A stretch of 64,000 nt of DNA from Limnomonas spitsbergensis (taxonomy: Eukaryota > Chlorophyta > Chlorophyceae > Chlamydomonadales): NCBI GenBank assembly GCA_037349105.1, contig JAYJMM010000103.1:1116001-1180000 (forward strand). The letters are read 5' to 3'. Both the position numbers and the translations under genes were made by a program. Of the stretch, positions 1-10,379 are shown one piece after another. Every line of letters begins with the position of its first letter. The stretch's first letter is position 1. The notes under the pieces were generated by a model. The model was not told where the DNA came from. It saw nothing but the letters and a program-made list of their open reading frames with translations, and did no database searches.

Positions 1-25
1 GCAACACTTCCCTAACCTCCCTTAC

Positions 26-3000
26 CTGTCGCAAGCCCTCGAGGATTTCCCGCTTCTGTTCCAGACCAGCCGCTTCAAACATGCGCTCGAACTCAGCCTT
101 CTTCTCAGGCTGCATGATCATTTGCAGACAGCAGGAAATGGAAAGTAAGTGCCGCCCCGGCGTTTCCGGCGGTATATTTAGATCGTAAGTTATTGTAGAC
201 GATAAAAAGCGTGGAAGGGGGCGCTGGTCATCATCAGAGGGGAGGGGCAGTCGAAAGTAGGGGAACCACTCCGCCTGTTTCAAAATTGCGAGCTCACACG
301 GATTTAACTGGTTTAAACCACGATGACCTCAATGGTAACCTGGTGAATGTTAATTTGGTTTAAACCGGGTGAAACTGGTCTTTCTGTACCGGTATCACAC
401 ATTTATTTATATACGTTTTCTGCCACACCATTCATCCAGTCGTAAAAGTAGGTGCCCTAGCTCCATTGCATCAGCTTTGAGCCACAGCTTTTGAGCCACT
501 GCATTAATGAGCCCTTAACCCTAAACCCTTAAACCCCTTGACCACACGCGCACCTTGAGCAAGTCTCCATAATACGTCTTCTGCCGCACCATCCAGTCGA
601 AGAAGGTGCGCTCCTTTGTCGCGTCGAAGTCCGTGACGAACGACGGGTATGTGTCATTATTGGCCGCGGTGTACGTGCTCTTCATGAAGTGCTGTCGCCA
701 GACGGGGTCATTGCCGCGCTTCATGGAGTCGGCCCACTCGGAAACAAAGTTGGCGTTTTCCGCCGGCTCCGAGCGGGTGCTCTCAACCGCACTGTTTGTT
801 GGAAGGGAGTGATGGGGAAGGGCATCTTAGGTTGGTGTTTCAAACGTGTAGAAAATCATCCACGGCTTGTGTTCATTTTTTGTGACTCAGCCACAAATCA
901 GCTACACTCCGGCCCCTGGCCGGCAGCCCCATGTCTGGCCAGCCAAGCTGCCATGGCCACCGTTCAACCTCAACCTTAAGCCCTGCCTGTGTACACCAAC
1001 CTGATGTGGATCTTAGTGCTTGCATCTGCTAGAAGAGGATGAAGAGTGTGAAGTTGTTACAGTCCAACGGGGCATCACATTTGATGCATGGGACTTGTGC
1101 CCGTAAACCGGTACAGACACTAAATATGCTAGGACAGCGAGCGAAAACCAATGACCCCCCTGGGCAAGCAACCAACACTCAACCACCGAGCAGTAGCGTG
1201 GGAATGAACCCCATAGTGCAGCAGATTAGCCCCAGCCATAAAACATGACGTGGGTGCAAAAGAGTTCGGTTGGACGCCTCCTAGGAAAGACTGGTGAGTG
1301 TCGTAAGGGACAGCGTTAGATTCTCATTGAGAAGGAAACAAGAAAGTTTTAGTGAAATTTTATGGGTCTGTGTAAAAACTGTGTGATGAGTAAGCGAAAC
1401 TTCAGTGTGTTTAAGTGTTTTAAATGTGTGAAATATGTATGAAACTGTGTGACACATAACTTAAGTGAGTTAAATGTTTAAAAAGTGTAACCTGTGTGTA
1501 TAAATCATTGAGATGAGTGTGTGAAACTTCTGTAAGAGGAAGAATATAAGAAAAATAAACCCAGGGCTTAGGGTTTAGTATTTGGGGTTAGGGGTTTGGG
1601 GTTAAAGACAACTCACGCCTGGAACAGCTCCGGATGCTCCTCCTTGAAGTTGTAGGTTGTGTGGTAGATGGAGACGTTGGGCGACTTCATGACCTCAGGC
1701 GATGCAAAGCAACTGCCTCCAGATGGGTTTCCCTTCATCTGCCTTTCACCCTGAGCCCTGTGCAATGCTGCCAGCTCCCTGCAGGAGTGTCGAGGTGCAG
1801 CAGGAGGTAAGGGGCATTGGAATGAGGCAAAGGGTTTAAGGTTTAGGAAGGGTCCTTCTCCATTTGCCACTCGCCCTGAGCTTTGCATAGCACTGCCAGC
1901 TCCTTGTAGGAGTTTTAAGGTGTACCAGGAGTGAATGTAGGTGTACACTGTACCAGGAGGCCATTCAGGTTGAGGGACGTTCAGCCCTCAAGGAGTTTAA
2001 AGGTGCACCAGGAGGGAATGTAGGTGAACGAAGAGGCCATTCAGGTTGAGGGCCGTTCAGCTGCGTCTTGGCCTGGGCCTTGCATAGCGCTGCTGGCTCC
2101 CTGAAGGCGGGTTGAGATGCAGCTGCAGTTCAGGTGCCTTGGAATAAGTTAAAGGGTGATTGGAGGGCTCCGGATTGCTTCCTCTTCATCAGTCTCTCGT
2201 CCTGCCCTGAGTATCACCTGCCAGCTACCTGCCAGCTACCTGCCAGCTGCCTGTCAGCTGCCTGTCAGCTGACAGCTATCTGCCAGCTACCTGGCACCTG
2301 CCTGCCAGCTGCCAGGTAGGTACCTGATGGTGTCCTGAGGTGTGCCAGATGTTTAGGGCCTTCAAATGAGGAGAAAAACGCTTTACTGGGTCCAGATGGT
2401 CTTGCTTATGACTTTCATGACGCATCTCATCCTGCGCGTGGTATAACGCAGCGAGGCCCTTGAAAGAGTGTTGAGGCACGGGAGACGTGAGGGCCTTAGA
2501 ACGAAAAGGCTCCGGATGGGTCCCTCTTAAACTGTCTTTTCATCCAGCGTTTTGCATAGTTCTGCGAGCTCCACGAATGAGTGTTGACTGTTGAGGTGCG
2601 GCAGGGGTGAAGGGCCATGAAATGAGGCAAAGGATGCTTAAAGGGCACCAAATGGCAACTGCCACTCGCACTGAGCCCCTTGTGTTCAGTGTTGAGTGTC
2701 TGGGGTTACGGGTTTGAGGTTTAGGGTTTAAGGTTTAGGTTTTCGGGTTTCACTCATCTGCCGCTCACAGATGTTGTGTCTGAGGGTTTATGGTTTATGG
2801 TTCAGGGTCCAGGGTTCAGGGCTCAGGATTTCACGCACCTGTCGCTGGCAGATGTTTTGCCTGATGACCCTGCGGTGCCCGGCCTGTTGGCGCTGCCTCC
2901 TCCTCCTCCTGCTCCTGTTCCTCCTCCCTGCTGCCCATTGGCCTGCTGATGCTGCGCCAGCGACGGTGGCCCATTTGGCTGCTGCGGCTGCCACGTCTTC

Positions 3001-4658
3001 TGTCGAGAAGCAAGCTCAGCAGTCGAGCCGCGCTCCGGCTGCCGATCCTGCATCGGGTGAGCGCTAGACGCTCTAGCCTGGGCTGCCTTGGTTGTTATAT
3101 GGATCCAACCTGTGCAACATGGCCCGGCAAAGGGGGGCAGGTGTGTGGACCAAGGGTGTAGGGTTAAGGGTATAGGACTAAGGGTTAAGGATTACGAATA
3201 AAGGTTTCAGGGTTACAGACTGAGTTATATTCAGCTACATTTCGGCTACACCGCCTTGATCGCCTTGTCAACCAGGAGCGCGGAAGAGGGCGGGCATGTG
3301 TGTTGGAGAGGCTTGGGGGGCCGCACTATCAGCATGACTTTAGTGGCCTTCAGCTACATTTCAGCTACACTACGGCCTCCGGCCGGAGGCCCCAGGTGTT
3401 GCCAGGCATGCTGTTTGGGACACCAGCCAAAGGCCGGTCAAGGTTTGGGTTTAATCGGGCCTTTGGTGGCTGCGGAGCGGCATGCCAAAGGTGGGTTTTG
3501 GGCACCCAGTTCCCACACAAAAAACGCTACGCACTACACCTAGGACACATCCACTGTACCGTATGCCGTGCTGCAGGTCGGCAGAACAGTATCCTGCGGC
3601 ACTGTCCGTCAAGCACTCCCAAGCAACAGAGCTTTCTCCACATGACCTTCTACCGCTCGGGCATCCCGGTGCAGGCCGCCCAGTCCTAGTATCCGATCTT
3701 GCAGATCTGCAGATCTGTGCAGCTTGCAACTCTGGAGCAACCTTCGTTAAGAAGGCACCCCCTCCAACTGATCTCTGTCCACATTGCCTTCTACCACTAG
3801 GGCATCCCGGTACAGACCCCTCTTGGTACTATTATCGGATGTGCAAGATCTGCACAGCTTGCAACTCTGCAGTACTTAGGACATGCTTAGCCGGATTGTG
3901 CTTCCAAGGTAGCACGATGGTACCGTACGGCAGATGTTTAGCTGGATTGCGCTTCCAAGGTAGCATGATGCAGCAAGGTAGGGCACAGGTTAAAATAGCC
4001 GGATTGTGCCGCCATGTCCGGTGGCTCAGAGCATGCTAGCACAATTTGGCCGAAGCTGTGCCGTATCAAGCCATAACGTGTCGTATTTTGGCACTAAGGT
4101 AGTACCATCGGGCTGAACCTGTGCCGCATCATGCCGTATCATGCTATCATAGCTAAGAGGTGGCCAGTGGCCAGCGGCCCTGCTGGGCCATCGGGATACA
4201 GACCAGCGAACCATTGTCTCAAGGGGGAATTAAGGACTATGTGACCATGATTTAAAGACAGACCCATAGTGTATTGCCTACCTGTCTTGTTGTCTACATG
4301 TCTTGAATGCTTCATGGGGTTTAAGGACTATGGGACCAATGGACCATGGTTCAATAAAAACAGACCCATGATACACAGTGTCTGTCTGTCTTGAATGATT
4401 CATGGGGTTTTCAGGACTATGGGACCCACCGTTAGTCACAGCTGGAGTAGGCTGTTTCACCCTGAGATGCTGCTGCGGCTGAGGCTGCTGCTCGTGGGTT
4501 GATTCCAGGTGTGCAAAAACTCGGTCGTATCGCTCCCTGTCTGATGGTGCCGCCCTGGGCAGCCACTCAGCCACCTGAGTCGTGAAGAAGGGGTTGGCAA
4601 ACAAGCCCCCACCTCCTCTTCCTGCTGCTGCTGCTGTATCACTGCCGATCGAGGCCAT
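26..4658 (-). CDS. Spliced gene of unknown function, 3' end off the left edge
   Basis: Five exons can be joined in phase on the minus strand: 4658-4430, about 3070-2839, 1778-1617, 791-554 and 109-26, each ending at a good donor (for example GACAG|GTAAGG at 26/25) and the last three starting at a recognisable AG acceptor. The first exon begins MASIGSDTAAAAGRGGGG and is Gln/Pro-rich. The second is Gly/Gln/Ser-rich low complexity. The last three look like conserved globular sequence (IYHTTYNFKEEHPELF; QHFMKSTYTAANNDTYPSF; FERMFEAAGLEQKREIL). I do not recognise the family. Phases of exons 2 to 5 fit exactly (2, 2, 0, 0). The join of exon 1 to exon 2 uses a weak acceptor and is the least certain step, so the 4.4-4.66 kb exon could belong to another gene. 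Introns carry interspersed repeats and decayed copies of exon edges (417-455, 1868-2700, 2748-2790). Confidence 0.55.
792..1616. other. Intron with one dispersed repeat; otherwise nothing recognised
   Basis: Between exons 3 and 4 of the left-edge gene. About 880-970 is a degenerate copy of the GGCCGG-core dispersed repeat (paired CAGCTACA-type motifs followed by the GGCC core). The rest, particularly 1320-1560, is A/T-rich with GTGTGAA-like runs and telomere-like GGGTTTAG pieces. I see no coding signal. Confidence 0.5.
1868..2700 (-). repeat. Decayed tandem copies of the 5' edge of an exon (left-edge gene)
   Basis: The exon at 1778-1617 begins with a peptide ELAALHRAQGERQM. On the same strand, recognisable relatives occur upstream near 1925-1850 (ELAVLCKAQGEWQME), 2140-2045 (REPAALCKAQAKTQL), 2470-2400 (KGLAALYHAQDEMRH), 2600-2530 (VELAELCKTLDE) and, more weakly, 2690-2650. 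Each is preceded by a decayed acceptor-like stretch. The copies now differ by substitutions, stops and lost splice sites, so they are read as remains of a tandem duplication that spanned the acceptor and the first 60-100 bases of the exon. Confidence 0.65.
2217..2330. repeat. 11-bp CAGCTACCTGC-type tandem repeat
   Basis: About nine head-to-tail units of CAGCTACCTGC and variants (CAGCTGCCTGT, CAGCTATCTGC). It lies inside the intron that carries the decayed exon copies. Confidence 0.8.
3335..3520 (+). mobile_element. Dispersed repeat with GGCCTCYGGCCGGAGGCC core
   Basis: Short element present at least seven times in the window. It starts with two CAGCTACA-type motifs about ten bases apart, then a palindromic core GGCCTCYGGCCGGAGGCC, then a G/C-rich body containing AATCGGGCC and GGTGGCYGCRGAGCGGC and a purine-rich end. 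Other copies: 880-970, 20965-21115, 39318-39470, 41102-41275, 43606-43740, 55668-55835 and 62335-62420. It has no coding capacity, so a SINE or small non-autonomous DNA element is likely; termini and target duplications were not resolved. Confidence 0.7.
3610..3880. repeat. Two-copy tandem duplication, about 140 bp
   Basis: The segment containing ACCTTCTACCGCTCGGGCAT, the following GATCTGCA-rich stretch and GCTTGCAACTCTG recurs about 140 bases later (near 3635-3735 and 3775-3875). It is intronic in the left-edge gene and non-coding. Confidence 0.7.
3880..4160. repeat. Dispersed 'GTGCCATATCGTGCTACCTT' repeat, degenerate copies
   Basis: Several degenerate units resembling the cleaner array at 11537-11742, in both orientations (GGATTGTGCTTCCAAGGTAGC; CGGGCTGAACCTGTGCCGCATC). 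Further remnants lie at 6690-6790. No ORF is associated. Confidence 0.5.
4229..4430. repeat. Three short copies next to the donor of a candidate first exon
   Basis: A unit of roughly 90 bases containing TTCATGGGGTTTAAGGACTA, an ATGGGACC motif and AAACAGACCCATGA recurs near 4229-4262, 4310-4370 and 4400-4430. The last copy overlaps the donor of the exon 4658-4430, so the array abuts that exon border. Confidence 0.5.
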
Positions 4659-5699
4659 GGCGACGTGGGGACGATGTTAGGACAAGACACAGGGGGAAAG
4701 AAGGCACTGAAGGGGGAATTAAGGTTCCTGCTACAAGCGACGTAGCGTTGGGCTAGGAGCGGCAGGCGCGTCCAGTGGACACCGACTCGCTTGGCAGGCG
4801 TGACCTTCGACGATACGGCAGAAGATGCGCGTAATCAGGTGAGTGGTGAAGGCATGCCGGCTGCAGTTTTGTGTGCACAGTTGATGAAGAGCGTTCCTAG
4901 CTTGGCCCTCAGTTTCAGGGGTTTGATGCGTTTTGCAGACGATGGGCGCGGCAGCTGGTCGATAGAGTGTCTGGCTCGGAGATCTGCGGCAAATCTATAT
5001 TCCGTATTGATAAACCGTGCACCAGTTTTTAAATGATGTTGTTCTAAAATATGCAAGCCTCGATGTGAGTTCAAACGCGGATGTGCAGGGAATTTCCAAT
5101 TAGTCGAAGTTCCCCCGGCATTCAGTTTATAACGGTTGCCGCGGTACAACATACAGCTTCGGCCCTTCAGCCCTATCCATGCAAGACGTTTCCTTGCAGG
5201 CGCAACTTGTTTCTTTAAGTGTGCGCCACACCACCGACGGGCAGCGTATTTCGGGACCAGCTCATGAAAGGTCTAAGGGTCGCAACTTGTAAGGCTTGCT
5301 GCCACTGCAGCATCCTTCGGCCGAAGACCGTGATGTAGCTGAATTATAGCGTAAGTGCCCTCGAATAAACAATAACCGAAGCTCTCTCGCAGCTTCATTC
5401 TTTCCGCAGTCAGGTGGAGGTCCATCACATCATCAGGGAGCTGCAAATCCAGTCAGCACAACGAGTGTAACAGAGATGGCACCTAGCAAGTGCCATCCTA
5501 ATGGCAGTCAGAGATGGCAGTTCGGACTAAGGATGCCATGCTTTTAGACATGCTAGAGCAGCTTTGTAGAGACACGCTCCTGTCATAACGAGCCTTGGTG
5601 GCAGCACATGTCCCGCTTCTAGTACAAGGCAGCGGTGGCACCGGTAGCAAAACAAAAGCACAGCCCCCTCATACATGGCTGCAGCCATGGCAGTAAACA

Positions 5700-5940
5700 T
5701 GCAACCTGTTGGCAATCAAAACACCAAAGGACGCATGATGACCTGCTGGTTGCGCTGCCTGGCTGGACTGCCTTGTGGAGGCCTGATGATGAGGGGAGGG
5801 CAGCCGTCCCCGAAGTCCGCCCGGCAGCGACTGAACACCAGTTGCAACCCGTCGAGGAGGTGTGGGCCCTATGGCAACAACTGATGGCAGGCGCCATGCT
5901 GGCACAAGCCAGGAGCCGCACCTTCTGTTATTAAGGGCGA
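5700..5940 (+). pseudogene. Possible relic of a LINE C-terminal region
   Basis: The peptide near 5860-5935 (LWQQLMAGAMLAQARSRT) resembles AWFQSTAGDVLAQTKSRT in the C-terminal region of the retrotransposon at 25.3-28.1 kb, with about half of the residues identical. Upstream similarity is weak. A short, old fragment of a related element is the likeliest reading. Confidence 0.3.
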
Positions 5941-6093
5941 AAGAACCAGATGTCGCAGGTGAGTGGAGGGACGCATGATGTCGCAGGTGAGTGGATGGAG
6001 GGGCTCTTTCTGTTGCGGGTGAGTTAAGGGAGTGCAAAATTGGCTGCTGGTGTCCAGGCTGGTGTACAGCAGTGTTTCTTTTAGTGTGCGGCT

Positions 6094-6246
6094 GACCACC
6101 TTTGGGGGCCGCAGGGCAGCCCCCAAAGGTGGTCTGCCCTGCGGCCCCGGCTTGCAAACTTCGCTGGATTTCAGGCTGGTGTGCACTGTGCAGCAGTGTA
6201 TCTTATAGTGCGTGGCAGACCACCTTTGGGGGGCCGCAGGGCAGCC
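6094..6246. repeat. Perfect 16-bp inverted repeat plus a direct copy
   Basis: The arm GACCACCTTTGGGGGC at 6094-6109 is repeated as its exact reverse complement at 6119-6134 around a 9-base loop. The arm and its GCAGGGCAGCC flank recur as a direct copy at about 6208-6246. This is consistent with a fold-back element or an inverted duplication followed by a tandem one. Confidence 0.8.
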
Positions 6247-7029
6247 ACACCTGTGCCAATTGGGGCCAGGCCTTGATCAGCCTACTGCCTGTGGACCACA
6301 GGCTGTGGTACGAGAAGCAAGGCTTCCTACACCAAGCCCTGCCGGCAGTTGGGTGTGTTGTAACTGATTGTAGCTTCAGTATGCGAAAAGAAACACTGTC
6401 CCCCATTCAAATTCAAATGCATTCAAAATGCATGCACACTCATTTAAATTCAAATTCATTCGAAATGTATGCACGTTCATTCAAATGCGTGCACGTTGCC
6501 GGGAAGGAACAAGACAAATCAGAACTGCATGCACGTTGCCGAACTAAATCACCAGCATGCAAGCATGGCAAGTAAGGAAGTAGCTGAAGGCTGGGAAAGG
6601 TAAACAGCTGTCATGGTAAAATCTGATTGGTTTTGAAGTCAATTAAGTCGAGTTCGTGTTCAAGTACATTGCAGCATAAAGACATTGCTGCTGCCATCAT
6701 GGAAGCACGATACGGCACAGGTTTAGTAGGAGTATACTGCTAAGGTAGCAAAATACAACACGATAACTAAGGCATATGTTTAGCCGCATTGAGCTACCAG
6801 GACTGCAATGGGACACGATACCTAAGTTGTGCATGGTCATGGACATGGACAGGGTGCACTACCCTCCTAGACAGCTACGCCGACACGTGAACGAAATCCA
6901 GGTGTGTTGCGGGGCAAAGATCACGTGGGGCGTCGCTGCTGAAAAGTGCACTAAGGGAGTAAGGGGGGTCCCCACATTGCATGGGGAGCCTGGTGGCACA
7001 TACTGTTTTGAATTGGGTCCGTAGGCTTG

Positions 7030-7335
7030 ATGGTGTGGGTGAGTGGGATGTAGGGTTATGTGAGTGGTCTGGAGGGTTCGGGTGCATGGGCTTGAGGGGC
7101 CATGTGAACGGGCTTGAGGGTGTGGGTGTGTGGGCTGGAGGGGACATGTGAGTGGGCTGGCAAGTGTGGGTGAGCAGGCTGGAGTGTGTATGTGAGTGGG
7201 ATTGAGTGTGTGTATGAGTGGGCTGAATGGTGTGGGTGAATGTCTGAATGTGCTTGATGGTGTGGGTGGGTGGGCTTGATGGTGTGGGTGGGTGGGTTTG
7301 AGGGTTCGGGTGAGTGAGTGGGTGAATGAAGGGTC
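7030..7335. repeat. G/T-rich degenerate minisatellite
   Basis: Degenerate units of about 20-40 bases built on GTGGGTGAGTGGGCTGGAGG. It produces long His/Pro/Thr ORFs on the complementary strand that have no coding character. Confidence 0.8.
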
Positions 7336-7689
7336 ACTTCCTGGTTTTGGTGAGTGGTGGGGCAGCTACTTTTGAGGGTGAGTGGAGGACTGGAGGGGTA
7401 CCTGCTGTATAGGGATCGTACTACGGTCAGCCCACCCTGTCACAGCGGGGCTACCATCCATCCTCACATATCGTCACCATTATAGCCCAAAAACTTAACC
7501 CTATACCCTGCCCTCTCCACCTTCTATATTTTCTTAATCTTTGGCCCATGCCGCACTGTTCCCTCAACATTCACGTCCCTGCTGGGCGTAGTTTTCTTGC
7601 TTTATATTTCCTCTCTGCCGGCCCCCCTTGCCCGAAGAGCCAGCATGGCGTCTGTCCTTGTCCCCTAGGTGGGACAGGCCCTCGCTAAC

Positions 7690-10379
7690 CTCTCCGCCCA
7701 CGAAGGGGGTACCGAACTGGTACAGCCCCTCCATGACCCCACGGTTGCCATTCAGGAAAAGCTTCTGTGAGATAACGATTTAGGGGGGGTCTGCTAATTT
7801 AGTGTTGAGGGTTAAAAATTCAGTGTTCAGGGTTGAGGAGTCGGGATGTAAGGTGTGTAAGTTCGCCACCGTCAACGCAACAGTCCTCATGGTCTGTGAT
7901 GCCTTCCCTGTCATACGTATTAACACCCCTGGTTACATCCCCAGACATACCCCCCTTCACACCCCTGCTGACACCCCTGGCCACACCCCTAGTTACCCCC
8001 CCTCTGGTCACACACCCAGTCACACCCCTGGCCGCACACCCCAGGTCACACATTCATAGCCACATAGTTGTCACACACCCCTCGTCACACCCCTGGTCAC
8101 ACCCCTGCCACACACTTGGTCACACGCCCCTGGCTGATCACACACATAGTCACACATCCCTGGTCCCACAACCCTGGTTACACGCTTGGTCACACATCAA
8201 TGATCACACACACATTCACACACCTTGGTCACATACTCAGTCACACCCCAGCTAACACACCCTTGGTAACACACCCCTGATCACACACTCAGTCAAAAAT
8301 GGTGATGCACCCCTGGTCACACAACCAGCCACCTGCTGCTCCCACTCTATCTCCTTGAGCGCACCCTGCAGTTCGCTGCGCCTTCTGGTCCTCGGCATGA
8401 CCGAGATCTGCACTTAGGCCGCCTTAGCTAACGCCATGAGTGGGCTGTCTTGCTGTGCTGCTGCCGGTGCTGGTGGTGCCACTGGGGCTGCCACTGGGGC
8501 TGCCACTGATGGTGCCACTTGTGGTGCCAGTGTGCCACTGGGGCTGTCACTGGGGCTGCCACTGGTTGTGCCACTGGGGCTGCCACTGATGGTGCAACTG
8601 GGGCTGCCACTAGGGCTGCCACTGGGGCTGTCACTGGGGCTGCCATTGATGGTGCCACTGGGGCTGCTGCTGCTGCCGGTTCTACTGGTAGGGTGCCACG
8701 CTGCGTTGTAGAAGCAGAGGGTGTATCGTATCGTGAGACTACCCTGGTAGTACAATCCGGGGTAGAACAATCCAGCCCCGCATTCTGACGCAGGTGTTGA
8801 AGCAGGCTGGACTGAATACCGCATGCATTAGTTAGGGTTTAGGGTTCAGGTTTCAGGGTTTGGGGCTAAGGGTTCAGTTGAAGCCAGGTTACATGTAGTT
8901 GAAGCCAGGGTGTCATGGTAGTGTCTTTTGGACCTAAATCCGGTAGTAGCCCTATTGCTTATTGAGGCATTGCCACAGCCGGAGGTGGCTACTGCCTAGT
9001 GGACCACACCAAATCTTTGTAGCTGGCCGCAGGTGTTGCGTAATTGGCTGTCAACCGGATATGTGCATGCAGATAGTGCTTGAGTCTTGGCGCCCATTCG
9101 ATGAATAGGGTGCGGCGCCGCAGGTAGAGTTGTGCCTCTCTACCTAGCATGGCTTCCTCATGCTTCTGCTTTCAAGTTTAGTGATGCTGAAGAACTTGAA
9201 TTCTTTGACATTCTGCATGGTCTTGCCTGGGCCATATACGCAGATCTGGGCTGGCTGTCGGCGGTGCGGCATTGCACTGTTAATAAGCGGCTGCCATTCC
9301 TGCCAAATTCCACGATTTGTCATACTATCATTCAGTATTTGAATTGGGGCTGTCTACCTGCTGTGTACTGATGAAAGGCATCTTGCACGCGCTGCATGCA
9401 CCCTGGCGGGGCTGTGCCTGGGCTAGCAGGGAGAGGTCATCCATGTAGTGTGTAGGGCATGCTAGCTGTGCGTCCTGCCTAGATCAGGCCCGACCGTCAT
9501 ATGTGCCTGCGCCACTCCTGTCAACAGCAGCCTTTGCCCCACCGGTAGAACAATGCCCTCTGCCAGGCACTTTGTTTCGACCATGCCCGGCAGGTTGCCA
9601 ATGTCGAGGTTGAAGTGCTGAGGGCTAGCTGAGATAGAGGGCAGCCCTGCTTGACGCCTCTGGTGCAGAGGCACATGTCCAGCGCTCCCAATCTGTATGA
9701 CGCGTTCTCTCAACAAATAAATAGGGCATGTGCATGCGTAGAAGGTCGATGCAGCTTGGATCATTGTTGCTGCGATTGTGCTGACGGCGCGCGGCGTGAT
9801 GGAACGCCGGCACGCGCGATCCATCACGCCGCGCGCCGTCAGCACAAAATGTGCAGTACTTAGATGTACGACCGATGACACATCATGACTGTGCATTTGA
9901 ACGCGAAATGACAAAGAGTTTTCTCTACGACGCTCTCACGAATTTAACTGTGTAATCAGGCCAGCGCAGGTTCTCGCCAGCTCTGAAAGCCAAATGGGTG
10001 GGTGGTGTTGAAGATTGCTTGGACACCGATGAAAAACGTGTTAACCGCCAACAATCAAGGCCTGCTGCGATAAAAAGAGCATTGCCGAAATATCGCGGCA
10101 TTCTCCACCCTGCCTCAATCACCTGACCTAAAGTAAGTACGCAACATTAAAAGGCTGTGTAAATGCTGTGATCTCAGTTTGCAGCCATGCAATAGAGTAC
10201 GCGCGAGGCTCCAGGCCATGCGGGATGTGCGCACCTCGAGCGTTACTTACTCCCGCAGCAGCTTCCAGTCTTCTTAGGATGATCAGTTGTTTCCTTTGCC
10301 CATGCGCCCCACCTTGGATTCGCACGAGCGTATCGCACAGCAGGTTCTGTTTGTAGAGGAGATCAGGCAACCGTAACAT
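7690..10379 (-). CDS. Spliced gene of unknown function (three exons identified)
   Basis: Three phase-0 exons on the minus strand: 10379-10251 (starts MLRLPDLLYKQNLLCDTLV, contains RKQLIILRRLEAAAG, ends at donor GTAAGT), 8407-8333 (begins ISVMPRTRRRSELQ and ends EIEWEQQ|GTGGCT) and 7764-7690 (KLFLNGNRGVMEGLYQFGTP, ends at donor GTTAGC). Exon lengths are 129, 75 and 75, all multiples of three. The first two are charged and helical, suggesting a short coiled coil. The last exon is also open on the plus strand (VGQALANLSAHEGG), so its strand rests on splice-site quality and phase. The 3' end was not found and the product is not recognised. The long intron between exons 1 and 2 holds a dead LINE fragment and a large hairpin. 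A gene of different exon composition is possible. Confidence 0.45.
7925..8325. repeat. CACACCCCTGGT-type minisatellite
   Basis: About 30 degenerate units of 10-14 bases (CACACCCCTGGT and similar). It creates long Thr/His/Pro ORFs in several frames, which is a simple-sequence effect. It lies in an intron of the minus-strand gene at 7.7-10.4 kb. Confidence 0.85.
8440..8695. repeat. GGGGCTGCCACT 12-bp minisatellite
   Basis: About 20 units of GGGGCTGCCACT with TGATGGTGCCACT variants. The period is a multiple of three, so it reads as Ala-Pro-Val or Gly-Ser-Pro-Ser repeats on the minus strand. It ends 30 bases upstream of the acceptor of the exon 8407-8333, with a stop codon between them, so it is taken as intronic. 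Confidence 0.85.
9140..9665 (-). pseudogene. Dead fragment of a LINE reverse-transcriptase domain
   Basis: Read on the minus strand, this stretch aligns base for base in blocks with 26355-26770 of the retrotransposon at 25.3-28.1 kb. Matching blocks are the CACCAGAGGCRTCAAGCAGG block, the GCCTGGCAGAGGGCA block, GACCTCTCCCTGCTAGCC with an HYMDDLSLLA active-site box, the CGCCGACAGCCAGCCCA block and the AAAGAATTCAAGTTCTT block. Insertions and frameshifts break it, so it is inactive. It sits in an intron in the same direction as the host gene. Confidence 0.75.
9776..9847. repeat. Perfect 28-bp inverted repeat, 16-base loop
   Basis: Left arm 9776-9803 and right arm 9820-9847 are exact reverse complements (left arm begins TTGTGCTGACGGCGCGCG and ends GTGATGGA). 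The loop 9804-9819 is itself G/C-rich. Pairing stops abruptly at both outer ends. It is about 110 bases from the LINE fragment. A stem this long with no mismatch implies a recent inverted duplication. Confidence 0.9.

Larger units (their letters stand above)
4659..7689. other. 3 kb without a gene I can support
   Basis: Between the left-edge gene and the next minus-strand exons. There are overlapping short ORFs on both strands at 4791-5152 that cannot be told apart by eye. A plus-strand acceptor followed by QVEVHHIIRELQIQSAQRV and a stop lies near 5408-5470, and an isolated exon-like piece near 6872-6910 ends at a GT donor. 6395-6490 is rich in ATTCAAATGCAT-type repeats. None of this forms a phase-consistent gene. 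Confidence 0.4.

Noticed and set aside
511..540. Telomere-like CCCTAAACCC runs (here and at many other sites)
   Set aside because: The runs are short, degenerate and scattered inside introns in both orientations. They are interstitial repeats, not a chromosome end.
4791..5152. Overlapping ORFs on both strands
   Set aside because: The plus ORF lacks an ATG start, the minus ORF has no splice support, and neither resembles a known family. Left as undecided sequence.
7660..7770. Plus-strand exon reading VGQALANLSAHEGG with an armadillo-like look
   Set aside because: Equally open on minus, where length is a multiple of three, both splice sites are good and the phase matches the neighbouring exon. 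The plus reading stops with no partner exon.
8414..8824. 136-codon Ser/Pro/Ala ORF on the minus strand
   Set aside because: Most of it is a 12-bp minisatellite and it ends in a stop before the acceptor of the next exon. A coding role was not supported by splice sites.
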